NCBI GenBank assembly: GCA_036971715.1
Contig: JAVHJL010000007.1
Coordinates: 3,241,997-3,305,996, forward strand
DNA from: Arthrobotrys musiformis
Taxonomy: Eukaryota; Ascomycota; Orbiliomycetes; Orbiliales; Orbiliaceae
Direction: 5' to 3'
DNA length: 64,000 nucleotides
Shown here: positions 47,563-59,565 of the stretch, in pieces
Numbering within the stretch: the stretch's first letter is position 1
Layout of the letters: each line of letters begins with the position of its first letter
Translations under genes and position numbers: made by a program
Notes under the pieces: generated by a model
What the model saw: only the letters and a program-made list of their open reading frames with translations
Told to the model about the DNA's origin: nothing
Database searches by the model: none

Positions 47563-48088
47563 GGCATCCACCGGGGCCCCCGCCCCACATATATCTAGTG
47601 TATTCCGATCCAATGGAGGTGGCTCCATCAGGGCCATTGGTAACCCTTGTCTAATGCCGCCAGCACAAATTTCTGCAGGTGGCTGACAGAGGGAGATGGC
47701 CAGAACAACGATTCCGCAATGGAAATACTGCGCAATAGTCTCCTCTCTTAGGAGAGGTCGTTGGGACGCAGATCGAATTTGCAAGTGTGGAGATATTATT
47801 GATGTATCTTAGCTACAAGAATATCCAACCCCTAACCTAAGATTATTCCCATGTTCCCAATGCGAATACGCCCGAACGCCCAGACCAAACTCCATATGCA
47901 TCCCACAAACAACAAACAATACTATACAGCTGGGGGGAAAAATGACCCCTTGACCATTGGGCTTCAACCAACCTCGATTGGCGAGGAAATAGAATGGGAA
48001 GGCAAGCAAAAGAGGAAGAAGAAAAAAAAAAAACCGACGGAAAGGATAATAATGGTAAAAACAGTAGACACTTGGGACGGTAAGACGC
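47563..48088. other. intergenic between convergent genes
   Basis: 3' ends of the tma17-like (+) and DUF3425 (-) genes. Short antisense and low-complexity Lys-rich frames only. Confidence 0.55.
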
Positions 48089-49139
48089 TCAGGATTCGTT
48101 GATCTCTTCGAATCTTATTGGGAGGTCCCCTCGCGCCTCTCTCCATCTATTCGTTGCCCTCTGCAGCTCAGTGCAGCCCTTTATCAACCAACTCCACTTC
48201 CCAGCAAAATGGGGAGTAATCTCCCAGCTCTCGATTCTCTCCGGTGGGCCCCAAACAACTAACCCGCTCTCTCCTTCCGTACAACACAAGTCATCACACA
48301 TGGCATCGTCGACCAATCCCCTGTCCCGGGTCAACATCATGATCATATTGTCTCTCGCTTTTGCGCAAGGAAACAGATCTATGTACGGATGGTGCGGGTA
48401 TATCATCTGCATCGGTGTGGGGTGAAGGGTTAGGGGTAGATTCTCAGGGACAGTGTTGGAAGTGCAGAATGGACTTGTTATCTCGTCGGACATGAGGGCT
48501 GAAAGTGGTATATTGAAGTATTGGAGATTGGTCAGAAACGCCCGTATGACGTTGTAATGAATGAGTGAGAGGAGGAGGTTGTCGGGTGCGATCTTGGGGG
48601 GAACATATCGCAAGCGGTAGCCATTAGTCTGGGGGTCCGTAACGATGATGCAGTTCTGCCCACGTCGGAATATAGGGTGGACTATTTCTCGGGCGCCTTC
48701 TGCCTGCATCATTGCTGTTTGAAGCGGCACAATTCCATCTTCAAAGGTCAGGGAAGTGGCCTCGTTTGCCGGAACGGTTGTTAAGACGGTTTTGGAATTT
48801 TTAATCTTTTCGGCCTTCTCTAGCATTTTGCGGCGGCCTGAATGCATGCGATATGCAAGTGTTAGCGCCATGTCATCAATGTGCATATATTAAACGAGCT
48901 AGGAATCCCAAAAGACTGGGACCGACCCAAGGGGACTTATTCAGCGGGGCCTCGGAGGGTCACATACGATAGGCGCGCTGGTTAAGCCTGTTCTGCAGCT
49001 TGCGTCGAACCTTAGGGTCCACAGTGCCGGTCCAATCCTCCTCTGGACCAGCAGCACATTGGAATTGTTGGTCGGGAAGGGCGGAACCTACGCCCAGTTT
49101 CCCCAGATCGACTGATGAGCTACTTGATACAACAGCCAT
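48089..49139 (-). CDS. DUF3425 bZIP-like transcription factor
   Basis: 306 residues from exons 49139-48968 and 48837-48089. A basic region VRRKLQNRLNQRAYRRRK (about 47-64) carries the N-x-x-x-Q-R-x-Y-R core of fungal bZIP proteins and is followed by a short helical segment. The C-terminal DUF3425 domain contains LSLIHYNVIRAFLTNLQYF, PHHPYIDLFPC and FAGKWSWLIKGC. Such proteins are predicted nuclear regulators found across filamentous ascomycetes, often without a long leucine zipper. The 130-nt intron cuts the basic region between the Tyr and the following Arg codons. Targets are unknown. Confidence 0.93.
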
Positions 49140-51498
49140 CGTGGTTTCAGTTTCTCACAAGGTCCGGGACGGATGGGCTGGATAAAATTATTTTGCGAGG
49201 GATATAAAACTAGTTGTAGCCGACAGTCCACAAATCGGATTCTCGAGAGAAAGTGATGTTGCAACTCTTCGTCACCGTTGCTTTCGTTCCTGTGCTTTTC
49301 GTAATTAGCGAGAAGGGCGGGGGGTAGGTATCAATGATGTCGGAATGTGGAATGGCGGTCTCCAACTTCCTTTTAAAACTCAAGCCGCACAAATGCGACC
49401 TGCTGACGGAGCTGCCAGACTGCCCGAACCCCGAGCAGCCCCTCGTCATCGAACCTTAAAAGGCATGGTCGGTGTTACTGCTTCTGGAAGGGCCCGCACG
49501 CTAATGCGGGCTGCTTACACCAAGTTCCTGGAATTCGATGCATCCTGCTGACACTCTTGGCGGTCACGCCGGAAATTGGCACACCCTTGTCTCGTTACTA
49601 AGCTTCCAAGTGGCCTGGAGAAAACCGGATTTAATGGCGGCTGTTTCCCTTAGTCGGAATTGAACATGTTAAAGAGGATGCAAAGCCCTTCACGATTACG
49701 ACGACATGGTTAGAAATCGGGCCCGTGGACGCCGTTTCGACGAAATGGTCGCGCATTATTTTTCCACTTGCTCTTATGGCTTTCACGATATGGATTCGAA
49801 AGATCCCTTCTCACTGCTACAACCGTTCAACCAAACCCGCGTGTACTCGACTTTACTCATAACTGACTAACTATCGGATGGGCACCAGCACAATGCGAGA
49901 CAGCATAGCCATCATTCCAGAATTAGTCGATGGCGGGATTGTTGATAAGAATCCACACAGACGCAGATACTCCACGACTTCAAATGCAACAAATGCAATT
50001 GTGTGATGGTTGCCTGGTAGCGCGGACGATTGCTACGATGGATGAATCGATGCGGGAAGCCTTTTGCTGCGCCCCGAACAAAAATCGGCGAAATACAACC
50101 AACCAAGTCTCCTGTTCTAGCACAACGGACCCGAAACAATAACGTTAAGGACGGAGGTCCTCTAATATCTCCCGTTCCAACAACAAACCACACCGCCAAA
50201 ACGTAGTCACTTACCTTTAGTCTGGGATTGCATGCAATAAACGACCAGGAAAGGCTTAGTGCGATAGCTAGTAGCACAAGGGACGAGCCTCGTTGAAGGG
50301 AGATCCTTGCCACCATACAAAGCCGACACGGAAAACCTCGAGCCTCCTATCAACCGAAGTTTCAGAAGAGACTATCAACCTTATAAATCTATCTATTATC
50401 TTTTCGATATTTGCGAGGCGGAATCGTTGGATAATATATATAAGTGTTCTGTGCGGTGCCTTGGGCTTGACGTCAAGGACTCTGGAAGAGAAACTTGATC
50501 CTAGTGTCCCAATGGGAAAAAAAACAATACCCGGGCCGAGCCTCACTATGACGACCCTTTCCTATCGCAACATATCCTTGCACGAATAATACGAGAACCG
50601 AGAGAACACGAGTTCGCACTTCCAACATTCTGGAATTAGTATGACAGTAAGATAAGATAATTAGAGACGGCGACGCCGATTGCGGTGCATATAAGACAAT
50701 TATAAATTTTCGGCCACTCAGATGATCGAGTTGAACAGTTGAGTACCGAATAGCATGGTTGGCAATACCGATGAGGTTTAGGAAAACCCCCGTAGTAGAA
50801 ATTTGCTGTTGACACGGATACAGCTACGCAGACGCAGAAATAGACGTCTTAACTGGGCAACCATATGGCCATCAGGCTATAGCTAGGACTGAGCAGCCAG
50901 GCGTTCAATCTTGAAATTGTAGGAGGCTGCGGTGTCCACTTGTTACTCAGGCAGTAGTCCAAGTACGGGGAATGAATAGAGGATTCGATTTAACGCTTCC
51001 ATCGCCGCAAATAAGATAAGTTCGGGGTTGAATTCCGTCACGCCAGCTGATCAGTCGGTTCGTAGCTTAATTCCGCGCAATGCATGTACTTACAACCCTC
51101 AGGTTGTTCTCTAAATGCGTCCAGACAAATCCGCGACCAAAAGAAAGAGGCTTAAGTATACATCTTAATCGATGTCAACTGGTATATTGGATTAGAGCGT
51201 AACAGCTACTTCGTTAGGTATATAGATGAGGGTGTGGGCAACCACCAAAGCTGCTAAACAAGTATTTAAATGCGATAGAACAAATTAAACATCGGGTGAG
51301 AGACCAAACAAATCCAAAGGTTCAAACAAACAGACAACTAGTCTAGATCTTAAGTCCTCCCCCCACTGCACGGACGCAAATAGACCAATCTAAAAAGGAA
51401 AATAAAGGAAAAGACACCATATAGAAGCATCTAGCATCTATGCGCATACGCATTTAGGAATTCGAAGACCCGGTAACACTACTTTTGTGGATGACCTG
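49140..51498. other. 2.4-kb intergenic region
   Basis: DUF3425 gene promoter and then AT-rich DNA with only short frames (49345-49551, 49912-50316 minus, 50268-50589). No family resemblance, RNA gene or repeat recognised. Confidence 0.45.
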
Positions 51499-52549
51499 TT
51501 AGGCGTCACCACGCTTACCCATCGTCTGCACGCGACTGCCTTCTTCATCGCTCCCCAATCCCTCGAGTCTCTTACTCTCACCTGGGCTTGGAAGAAGGAC
51601 GGCAGGATGGACAAAGTTGTAGACGCTGACGGCGATAACCATCATTGCGCCATCGAGAGCGATAAAAAATCGTTCAGTGGTGATGAGGTAGCCGTCCCAC
51701 CCTTCCAACAATTCAATGGTTCTATAAATACTTCGGATATATATGCAGGTAACGCTGAGGATCGTGGCATAGGTCAACCTCATGATCGACTTGTCGAGTT
51801 GGACATTGCGGGCCTTCCAGAGGAAAGTGGCGTAGAAGAAGCAGAAGACTGTAATAGATGCCATTTGGAAGACGACACCAGCAACCATGATGTGGGAACC
51901 GGTGCTTGGGTCGCCGCCTGGCTTGTTGGAGGCCGAGGAAGCGATGCCACCACCTGCAGCTTGGATGGCCAGAGATACGACATCAATGGTGACAAAGATC
52001 CAAAGGTAAAGCTTTGGGGGCAGCAAAGAGTACTCGCGACCGGTTATATCAATGAATTGCTTCAGAAGGTAGTAAATTGCCCCAGTGAAAAAGGCGGGGG
52101 CTATTGTAGCAAGACATTAGTATTTTTGGCCCCGGATTCTAACTATTGAAGGGGTTATTCTTACCGAAAATGAGGGTTGAGATTTGCATCAAGAACGCAT
52201 TATCGTTATAAGGACATGAAGAAGACCAAAGCCTCCCTCCCCATCCAATTACTTCGGCTGCGTTTCCAAGATTTGTTAGCTATCCATCTGCGGTAAATCC
52301 CCCTAAGATACTAGGGCGCACGAATATGCACGTACAGACTGTGCCAATGGCAAAGCACAGATACCAGTAGTTTTTCCCTTTGATTGAGGAATATATATGC
52401 CCGAATGTTGAAAGGCTAAACAGAACCACGAAGATGATTCCGGAGGCCCGAGATGGAACGTAGCCATATGATGGGTCGAGCTCAGCGATTAGAGCCTTAC
52501 AGCCAACTCCAAGTTCTTGCCGCTGCTCAAAAGTTATGCCCCCTTCCAT
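51499..52549 (-). CDS. RTA1-family seven-helix membrane protein
   Basis: 302 residues from exons 52549-52336, 52257-52165 and 52100-51499. Fungus-specific RTA1/RTM1/RSB1-type protein with seven hydrophobic spans, linked in yeast to lipid translocation and resistance to toxic lipids or alcohols. The family core EVIGWGGRLWSS, AFLMQISTLIFAPAFF and DVVSLAIQAAGGGIAS is intact. The second and third introns' junctions restore it exactly. The C-terminus is short, charged and cytosolic. I start at the Met of MEGGITFEQ; an in-frame ATG 17 codons upstream exists. Specific substrate unknown. Confidence 0.94.
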
Positions 52550-55374
52550 ATCGAAACGTGGATATATCGATCTAATCGAGCCTAAGGAAACTAGTCTCAA
52601 AAGATTTCTGGTGTTGCCGAATGTTGCAAATGTATTGACAACTAACGCAATGAATTCGGAACCTCGCGGAACGGCCTAATATGTCGTAGAGGCTCTTCGA
52701 CGGGATTGTACACAAGGAAGGTGGGAAGAGACTCTAAAGACGAATCAATGAATGCAAGATTTCTAGCAAAGAGAGACGTTTTTGGCTTTCAGTTTTGAAT
52801 TTTTGGTGTGTGATATCAATATTCGAGCTTGAGGAAGATTAGAAACGATCAGGTTCTTATATCTACCCGATCGGTGGGTGGTCGCTAGTCATCCCGAGGT
52901 GACTGGCACTGAAACTGTTCGCATAAAGACCCACTCGGTGGCCCAAAATTCTCCATTGTGGCTCTCTTGATAAGTTTCAGAAGGCGCAATGGGGTGGGAT
53001 CAAGGCCAATATCCTATTCGACTGATGCCTACCCATGCATTCTTACTGTCTCTTTGAGAGAGTGGGCAGCGGGTTGCCCAACAAAGCCCAAACAAACCAC
53101 CGGGCATATAGTATGTATGTACGTGGACATAGAGCCTCGCTGTGCAATAGCACCAACTGCAAGCTAGGGCCGGCCATATCCCACGGAATATTTTTTCGGT
53201 GGGTTCTTTTTTGCCTAGCTAAGATCCTGTCTTATTGGGCCTCCACAATCTTAATTTTGGAACTCGTTCGCGTTCGCTATTAGGTCATCATATAGCCTCG
53301 TAATATTCAACAGCGAACTGTCAGACGTAGATCACGATTGGGCGCGCGTTCCCCGACTATAGTACGAATTCTTTCAAAGAGTTTGAAAATGTCTCCACAA
53401 TACTGACTATGATATCCAATAGATGCTAGATGTAGACGGTGACGGAAGCAGTGTAAAGTTTGGAACGTTTGGAACTCTACCCGCCGAGCAATCATGCATA
53501 TGTTTTTTGAAGATCGAGATCTTAATTAGGTAAAAAGTTATTAAGGTTCATCCGACTCCGAAGCGTGCCTCGCTATGCCTTATCCAGAAAATCTGACCTT
53601 GACCGCACAGCCTAGTATTAATTTTCGGAGGCATAAAATTTCAAATTGATGTTGATGGACAACTGCCGTCCGCTCCGTTTTCTCTATGCGTTGAACAGGC
53701 TGGCGAACGTGGGGTTTCTGCTCTGTGCTCTCTGGGAATACCTAGTTATTGCATTCCGTTGCATGTTGGCAGAACACGCGGCCAGTGCACTGGTCAAGCA
53801 GCGATATCTGCACAGCCCACGGTTCGGCCTACTGGATTGTCAAAAGCCGAACCCTTAGCTTCGTGACCTCTACCATTTTCGAACCAAGTTACGACCCGAC
53901 GGAATTGACCCTTTATTCCGCAGTACTGCCCAGAAAACCTTTAAGGCTGATAACGTCGACCTTGAGGCTCTTAGTCTAGTGAGTTACAGAGCCCCTATAG
54001 TCAACCGGAAATCCCTCTAAACTTGGCCTCGATCGCGATGCCCATGTCATCAACAATATAGCATGATTATGCCACTGTGTTCGAGGGTAAACTTAGCACC
54101 TATTGACAAAATTTATTATCATTATTATCGTTATTTTTTTTTTTTATTTTTTTTATTTTGGGGGGTGGGATATCAACATATTCCATACACGCGAAGTTTA
54201 AACGTTTGCGTTCCACCTTCGAGGAGCCTATTTTTGCTGTGACTGGTGATTTTCTGGAAGGGTACATGCATACATATACCGAGAAAAAATTTCTAGATGC
54301 GCCAATTTGGAAATTAAGGAGAGCTCGGTATTTCTGGGCGAGTCTTGGCCCTTGCGTCCGAGACGGCAGCTACGTAACCGGAGCATTAGATTGGAGGATC
54401 TACTCCATAGGAGATTTCGGATAGTTTCTAAATGCCGAAAGACGCGTTACAACAATTCACAACGCATCCAAACATTCTATCAAGGTTGAGACACTGTAAG
54501 CACAGCAAGCATTCCCATAATCAAAAAAAAAAAAAAAAAAAAAAAAAAAAGCCACCATTGAGATACCCAAGAGGTTATATGTATGCATGTATATACCTAC
54601 GGGAGAACGGGGACCTTGGTCTTTGTCAACATTTCCTGCAAACATGTCGCGTTCGCTGACAGAAAACAGAATTTTGGATTTCAAGCGGAGCATCTTTCAT
54701 AATTATTCATTGTCACGGCATGCGACACCATTCATAGAACTGGCGAATCAAACAACTTAAAGAACTGGATTAGCTGGTCTCGACCGCAGAATTGGCGGGC
54801 TTTACCACCCAACGCCAATACATAGCAGAACTAGCAGCTTTCATTAGCAATAAGCCTAATATTTATATATAGCTTACGAAACTATGGTGCATTGTGGCTA
54901 CCCTAGCAAACTATCTTATAATTAAATCGAGAAATATTCTCATCCCAAGAAAAGAGCATTGCAGGCCGCCTAGTGAGTCTCTAAGCAGGGAAAGATGAAA
55001 ACCTCTTGACCTGAGCGCTAGTTAGCGCTCAAGCAACCATTTCGTTATATTAGGCTCACGGCGGCCTGTCGCGATCCGCGAACGCTTCCCTTATGCTTAT
55101 GGGAGTAAAGTTGGCCGATTTGCCACTTCCAAATTCGCTTTCAATACCCTTGGTAACCGAGGAGACAGAATGATTCACGGGAGATATTATGAAATACATG
55201 CTAGAGGTTTAATATAGTCTGATTATCGGGTTGGCTTTCCAATGACTTGTCTAATATATTCCATCAGTGATTAGTTGCTGTACACAATAAGGTAACGCAA
55301 GGGGGGGGGGGCTCTAACATTATATGGAACGTCCATTTTCGAAGCTAGGCAGCCTGGTAGTACTGCGAAACCAT
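52550..55374. other. 2.8-kb intergenic region
   Basis: No exon assigned. Contains a T-rich block (about 54133-54160), an A28 tract (54523-54550) and a G10 run (about 55302-55311). Short frames at 53646-53979 and 54158-54424 show no family features. Confidence 0.45.
54523..54550. repeat. A28 homopolymer
   Basis: Twenty-eight consecutive A residues in intergenic DNA. Confidence 0.95.
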
Positions 55375-55698
55375 TCACATATTATTCAACGCTCTCATCC
55401 TTCTTGCCTCTGCCGCCTTTTGCTCATCAGTAAGGATCGTAGTCTCGCTTCCACCTCTGCTGTCGGCATCGGCATCGCCTAATTTACTCGACTTCGACCG
55501 TCGTAGTCTAGTAACAATGAAGATGATCATTCCAATAATGACGAGCCCCACTATTCCAGCCCCCACGCCGATTCCTATTTTGGCCCCGTTAGACAAATTG
55601 AGGCCGTTTTTGACATAATCATCGACAATGCTTTTGTACGATTCAATGGCTGCGGCGTCCGATGTCGAGGATGGGCTAGCAGATGTGTTCTCTGACAT
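55375..55698 (-). CDS. 107-residue single-pass membrane protein
   Basis: Single exon. A Ser/Thr/Ala-rich N-terminus without a signal peptide is followed by one transmembrane helix (about 41-63, IGIGVGAGIVGLVIIGMIIFIV), a basic RLRRSKSSK stop-transfer and an Asp/Glu/Ala-rich tail. Small TM proteins of this layout are common but unnamed in ascomycetes. It could also be the terminal exon of a longer surface protein, since the Ser-rich start resembles the stalk of the 31166-32235 protein. No function is assigned. Confidence 0.6.
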   Translation of the reverse strand: MSENTSASPSSTSDAAAIESYKSIVDDYVKNGLNLSNGAKIGIGVGAGIVGLVIIGMIIFIVTRLRRSKSSKLGDADADSRGGSETTILTDEQKAAEARRMRALNNM

Positions 55699-58192
55699 TT
55701 TGGCGTCGGCGATATGAGACAGTGGTACTCTCGAAGGTTCTCCTAGAAGAAAATAGGGTCAGTAATCGATTTGTCTCGATTCGACTGGTCATTTTAACCT
55801 TTGAAGTTCTGGTCCACCGCTTATAATTAGCTACCTTAATTATTTCGAAATTTTGGCCTTTGATTTTACACCGTGGAGTTCTGTTTCACTTTTCAGCGCT
55901 CGTTGTCATAGCTTACGGGACTATAATATTGCAATTGCGATGACGGAAACGTACGTTTGGTCAGTCTAGATCGGTTTATTCGAAGGAGATGTGCATCTTC
56001 CAGACCTCATTCTACTCAGCACGCCAGACCCCTTATATATTTATTTTCTTATCGGAGACCCTTCTTGGGGGAATTTTAGGTGTGGCATCAAGGGATCAGA
56101 CAAATTCGGCTACCTAGCGCGATCAGACCCTGTTTTGACACTCGACAGTCCGGATTCTCAAATTAAATTATGGTAAGCCGAACGGCTCGTATGCAAGTTG
56201 ACATATCGGGGTACTCAAGCGAATAACTTTGACAACCCTGACCCATTGCCGGCTCCAGTCCCACTTTGTGACACATGGGTCTCAGTTACATAGTAGATAA
56301 ACAACTGCTGCCTGTCACGTTGTCAGTTTCAAAACAGAATTGTGGAATAACATCGGACTTCATCGATGTTTAATAGATTTTGATTCTTAGCTAGCTCAGC
56401 TTAGGTTCATGGTCAAGAATGTTGACAGTTTATGATAAAGGAACATTGAACATGAATATATCACAGCTGCGCAATACTTTTCGTTCATACACATCTCGCT
56501 TATCGAACTTTTCTCTGCCTCAAAGTAAGGGCACAGCTGTACAGTGTATGTAACTGATCCGTTTGTTAGAATCGCTACCCTGAGATAACAATGTAAAATA
56601 CAGATTCGAGCACGCGCATTTGGGTTCTCAAATCTTCTAGTCTCGGAGCTTGACAATTAGCAACCGGAGCAGTCGGATCACTTTGAGGAAGCTTCGGCGA
56701 CGGGAGCTGACCCACTCTTCAGAATAAACTTTACGGACCGATGCGCAGTCACTTATGCAATGCAATGCGCGATGGCTTTGCTAAGCTTATAACTAATTTA
56801 TTAAAGCTCAACATACTCTATAGTTATGTTTAGCCGGTAAGCCCTTCCCATGCTTTGATGGGATTGATTAGATGCTCATCCTGCCATGGTACCGCTAGCA
56901 CACGTTTTATGAGTGCGGTTTCCTGATAGCTTCCTAGGTCCCTCGTAATAAATGCAGACGAAAACCGCAATGCACGCAGGTTTGAATGTTGACATCGTAA
57001 TATAGATATCGTCTGAAAACTTAGTTTCCAAATCGTATATCTTCTTCACATGGGTAGACTGCTTTTTTTTTTTTTTTTTTTTTTGGATCTCACACTCCTT
57101 TTGGTTGAATTTTTATGATACAGTGACCCTGATAGTAGGTTGTAGAATATCGTCTTAGCCAACAGACAGGCTTTGGAAAACCGTGTATAAGATCTACAAA
57201 CAGGGGACTTGGCTGGAGGCATCCCGAAGAGCGAAAATAGGGCGGTAAATGTACGTACATGTATGCATGCATGTGCATAGAGATACGATGAGGTGTTTTA
57301 CAGATTATAAAACAAGCAACCATGGATATATTCGCATGAGTCGTCTAGGTGCGGGTCTCGACGCCTCGGTGTGTTGTGCTGATATACATCTGTGGCTGAA
57401 ATCTGGGTAAAGGACCCAAGTGGGGATTACGCCGCACTGTTTCAAACCCCACCTTGCCGAATTCCGGTAAGGAATCAACACATATGCATTCCCCTCCTTG
57501 GAAGATTCCGAACATGGCCATGGCGCACATCTACGGGAAGCCACTCTTGTTAAATTCTTATGATAAAGAAAATTCAATGCTTCTGATCGCTTTGCTCCCT
57601 GTTTGACGTTAGAGGTATCACTCGCATTAGCACGTAAAATGCGGATCTTGTATCGATACGTATCTAGATACCCATTTGTTGTATTTAAAATTGGTTGTCT
57701 TTCTCCGGGCTTGATATACGGTACTGGTAGTCTTACGAAAGACAAACATCGATTTAGAATCGACGATGAAGGAAATGTGCTTGCTTTCCGATAACCGGTG
57801 ATGGTATACCCATTGGGAAAGTCAAAACGACGCCCAGCTGCCAAGGGTGGAGGTAAGGGTTGTGGGAACGCAATGCGGATCTGTTCTTCCGTTCCGACTG
57901 CGGGACGAGCAGGGCCGGTGTCGTTCCGATTGGCTGTAGACGTGCATCGATGCATCGTCGTCTTACGAATTCCATGTTATTTTAAGAGCAGGCTCACACG
58001 CCAAGCTGAGCTCGTGAGGATAACGAATGTCGTGTTCATTGAATACCCCGCACGACGAGTGAGTATAAGAGTCCGATCAAACTTCATCTGACTCTCTAGC
58101 TAACTCTAGTTAATTATTTGGCCAACGAATTTAAACAAGAAGGAAGATTGAACTCTGTCTTATAACCTCTTACTTACGGTTTCGTAATCAAA
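55699..58192. other. 2.5-kb intergenic region
   Basis: AT-rich with a T22 run (57063-57084). A 216-codon minus-strand frame (57305-57955) is the largest but lacks recognisable features. Opposite-strand frames at 57603-57794 and 57798-58091 compete with it. None is called. Confidence 0.4.
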
Positions 58193-58874
58193 ATGGGTCT
58201 CGAAAACGGGCACTATAGAATCGTTAATGTTCTTAGCGAGACTGCTATAGATGCCTCTGGAAGTGAAGAAGGAGTTGTTCATGGTTGGGAAAAACACGAC
58301 GGCAGCAACCAGCGGGTAAGTCCTCAAAATCAGTACTTGAATAGTTTGTCCCGTCGCTAGTTGAATAGTATAGAGGGCTAATCGTTTGGCATTTTGCAAG
58401 TGGATTGTGAGTGAGGGTGATGGAAAATGGGAAATTCGCAATGTTGCTTTTGGCCTCTTTCTGAGGCCCATAAGTGAAAACCACAGCGATATTACTGATG
58501 GTACTCTGCTTATTGTTTCCGAGAGCCCCTACGGATGGCATGTTTACGAGGACGAGGATGACGACACCTATCGGTAGGCCTTCTTGCAGTCTCCACTATA
58601 GATATATACCGAGTCTATACATATGTTATAGAATTATACGCCAGTACTGATCAAACTTGTTCGGTGAAGTCTCTATGTTCCGGAATTCCATCGACCTATT
58701 ACGATCGACTTAGCTGAAGGGGGAAACCCACGCAATGGTACACCAATTCTGCTTTGGGAAAAAAATGACGAGGGGCGAAATCAAGTCTGGAGATTCGAGC
58801 GCCGTAAGTTATCGTCAAATCTCTTAAATTTCGTACTTTCAGCTTGCTAATATTGAAAAACAGTCGACGACTAG
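58193..58874 (+). CDS. small beta-trefoil (ricin-B-like) lectin
   Basis: 146 residues from four exons: 58193-58315, 58401-58573, 58670-58803 and 58864-58874 (last exon 11 nt). The frame closes exactly. There is no signal peptide, as in most intracellular fungal beta-trefoil lectins. It starts MGLENGHYRIVNVL and shows QxW-type turns at NQRW (39-42) and NQVW near the C-terminus, GTLLIVS and GTPILLW strands, and ends RFERLDD. Length and spacing match small fungal ricin-B lectins that bind Gal/GalNAc-type glycans and often act in defence against grazers. Sugar specificity is not readable. Two introns end in AAG rather than CAG/TAG. Confidence 0.85.
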
Positions 58875-59565
58875 CTGATAATAACGCTTGGATACGTATG
58901 TGCGGCATCAGAACAGCTCAGATTTCAGGGTCTAGATTTGTGCACGGTCATGATTTAGTTTTTCCATTACATAAAATACAGGCTGATGATGTCTGAGTGA
59001 AAATACAGTATCGGGCTGCCAAATAGTGAGCTCCCAGGATTGTTCTAGCTTAGCCTCAAAATATATTTCCAAAAAATTGTCTGTGTGATTGACACCCCGG
59101 ATAAGTTCAGCCCTTCGAAAGTCTGCACTTTGGTTCATTTTAATTTCCTCCACGCCAACAACGCATGATGTGATTGCGCTTTGTGATACCAACAGGTCGC
59201 CTTCCTCTCACTTTGTCTGGGGAAGGTTCCCGTGATGTGGTTGCCGTTCCATGTTTGATTGGGTTGCAAGCCGCCCAACGCTAATGCCTCGCCCAAATAG
59301 GTAATGTCTATGCATGCGGCTTGCAGGTGGCGTTCAGACTTAACCATTTTTATGAAGTTTTATGAAAATAAGGGGACAAACATCAGGGTGCAATCAAAGA
59401 ACCCCTTTCTGCTTGCATCATGGCGCCCGTACTTAAACGGCAGTGAGCGACTTCATGCTTCATGCCCGTCTGTCCGCGGCCACGACATCGGAGTCCTCCT
59501 TAGCTCAAAGTTTTTTTACGCTCGTTACACACATACATTCGTTTGTTACACACACTCATTTAGCC
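58875..59565. other. intergenic, possible minus-strand small gene
   Basis: Two protein-like minus-strand frames (59347-59135 and 59192-58932) could be exons of one small gene. The first begins MVKSERHLQAACIDITY and the second carries DNFLEIYFEAKLEQSWEL. A GTGAGA donor exists near 59202, but I could not find a convincing acceptor. No family recognised. The right end holds the adhesin promoter. Confidence 0.3.

Noticed and set aside
57305..57955. 216-codon minus frame
   Set aside because: Long, but no signal, domain or splice support, and competing frames on the other strand; could be revisited with transcripts.
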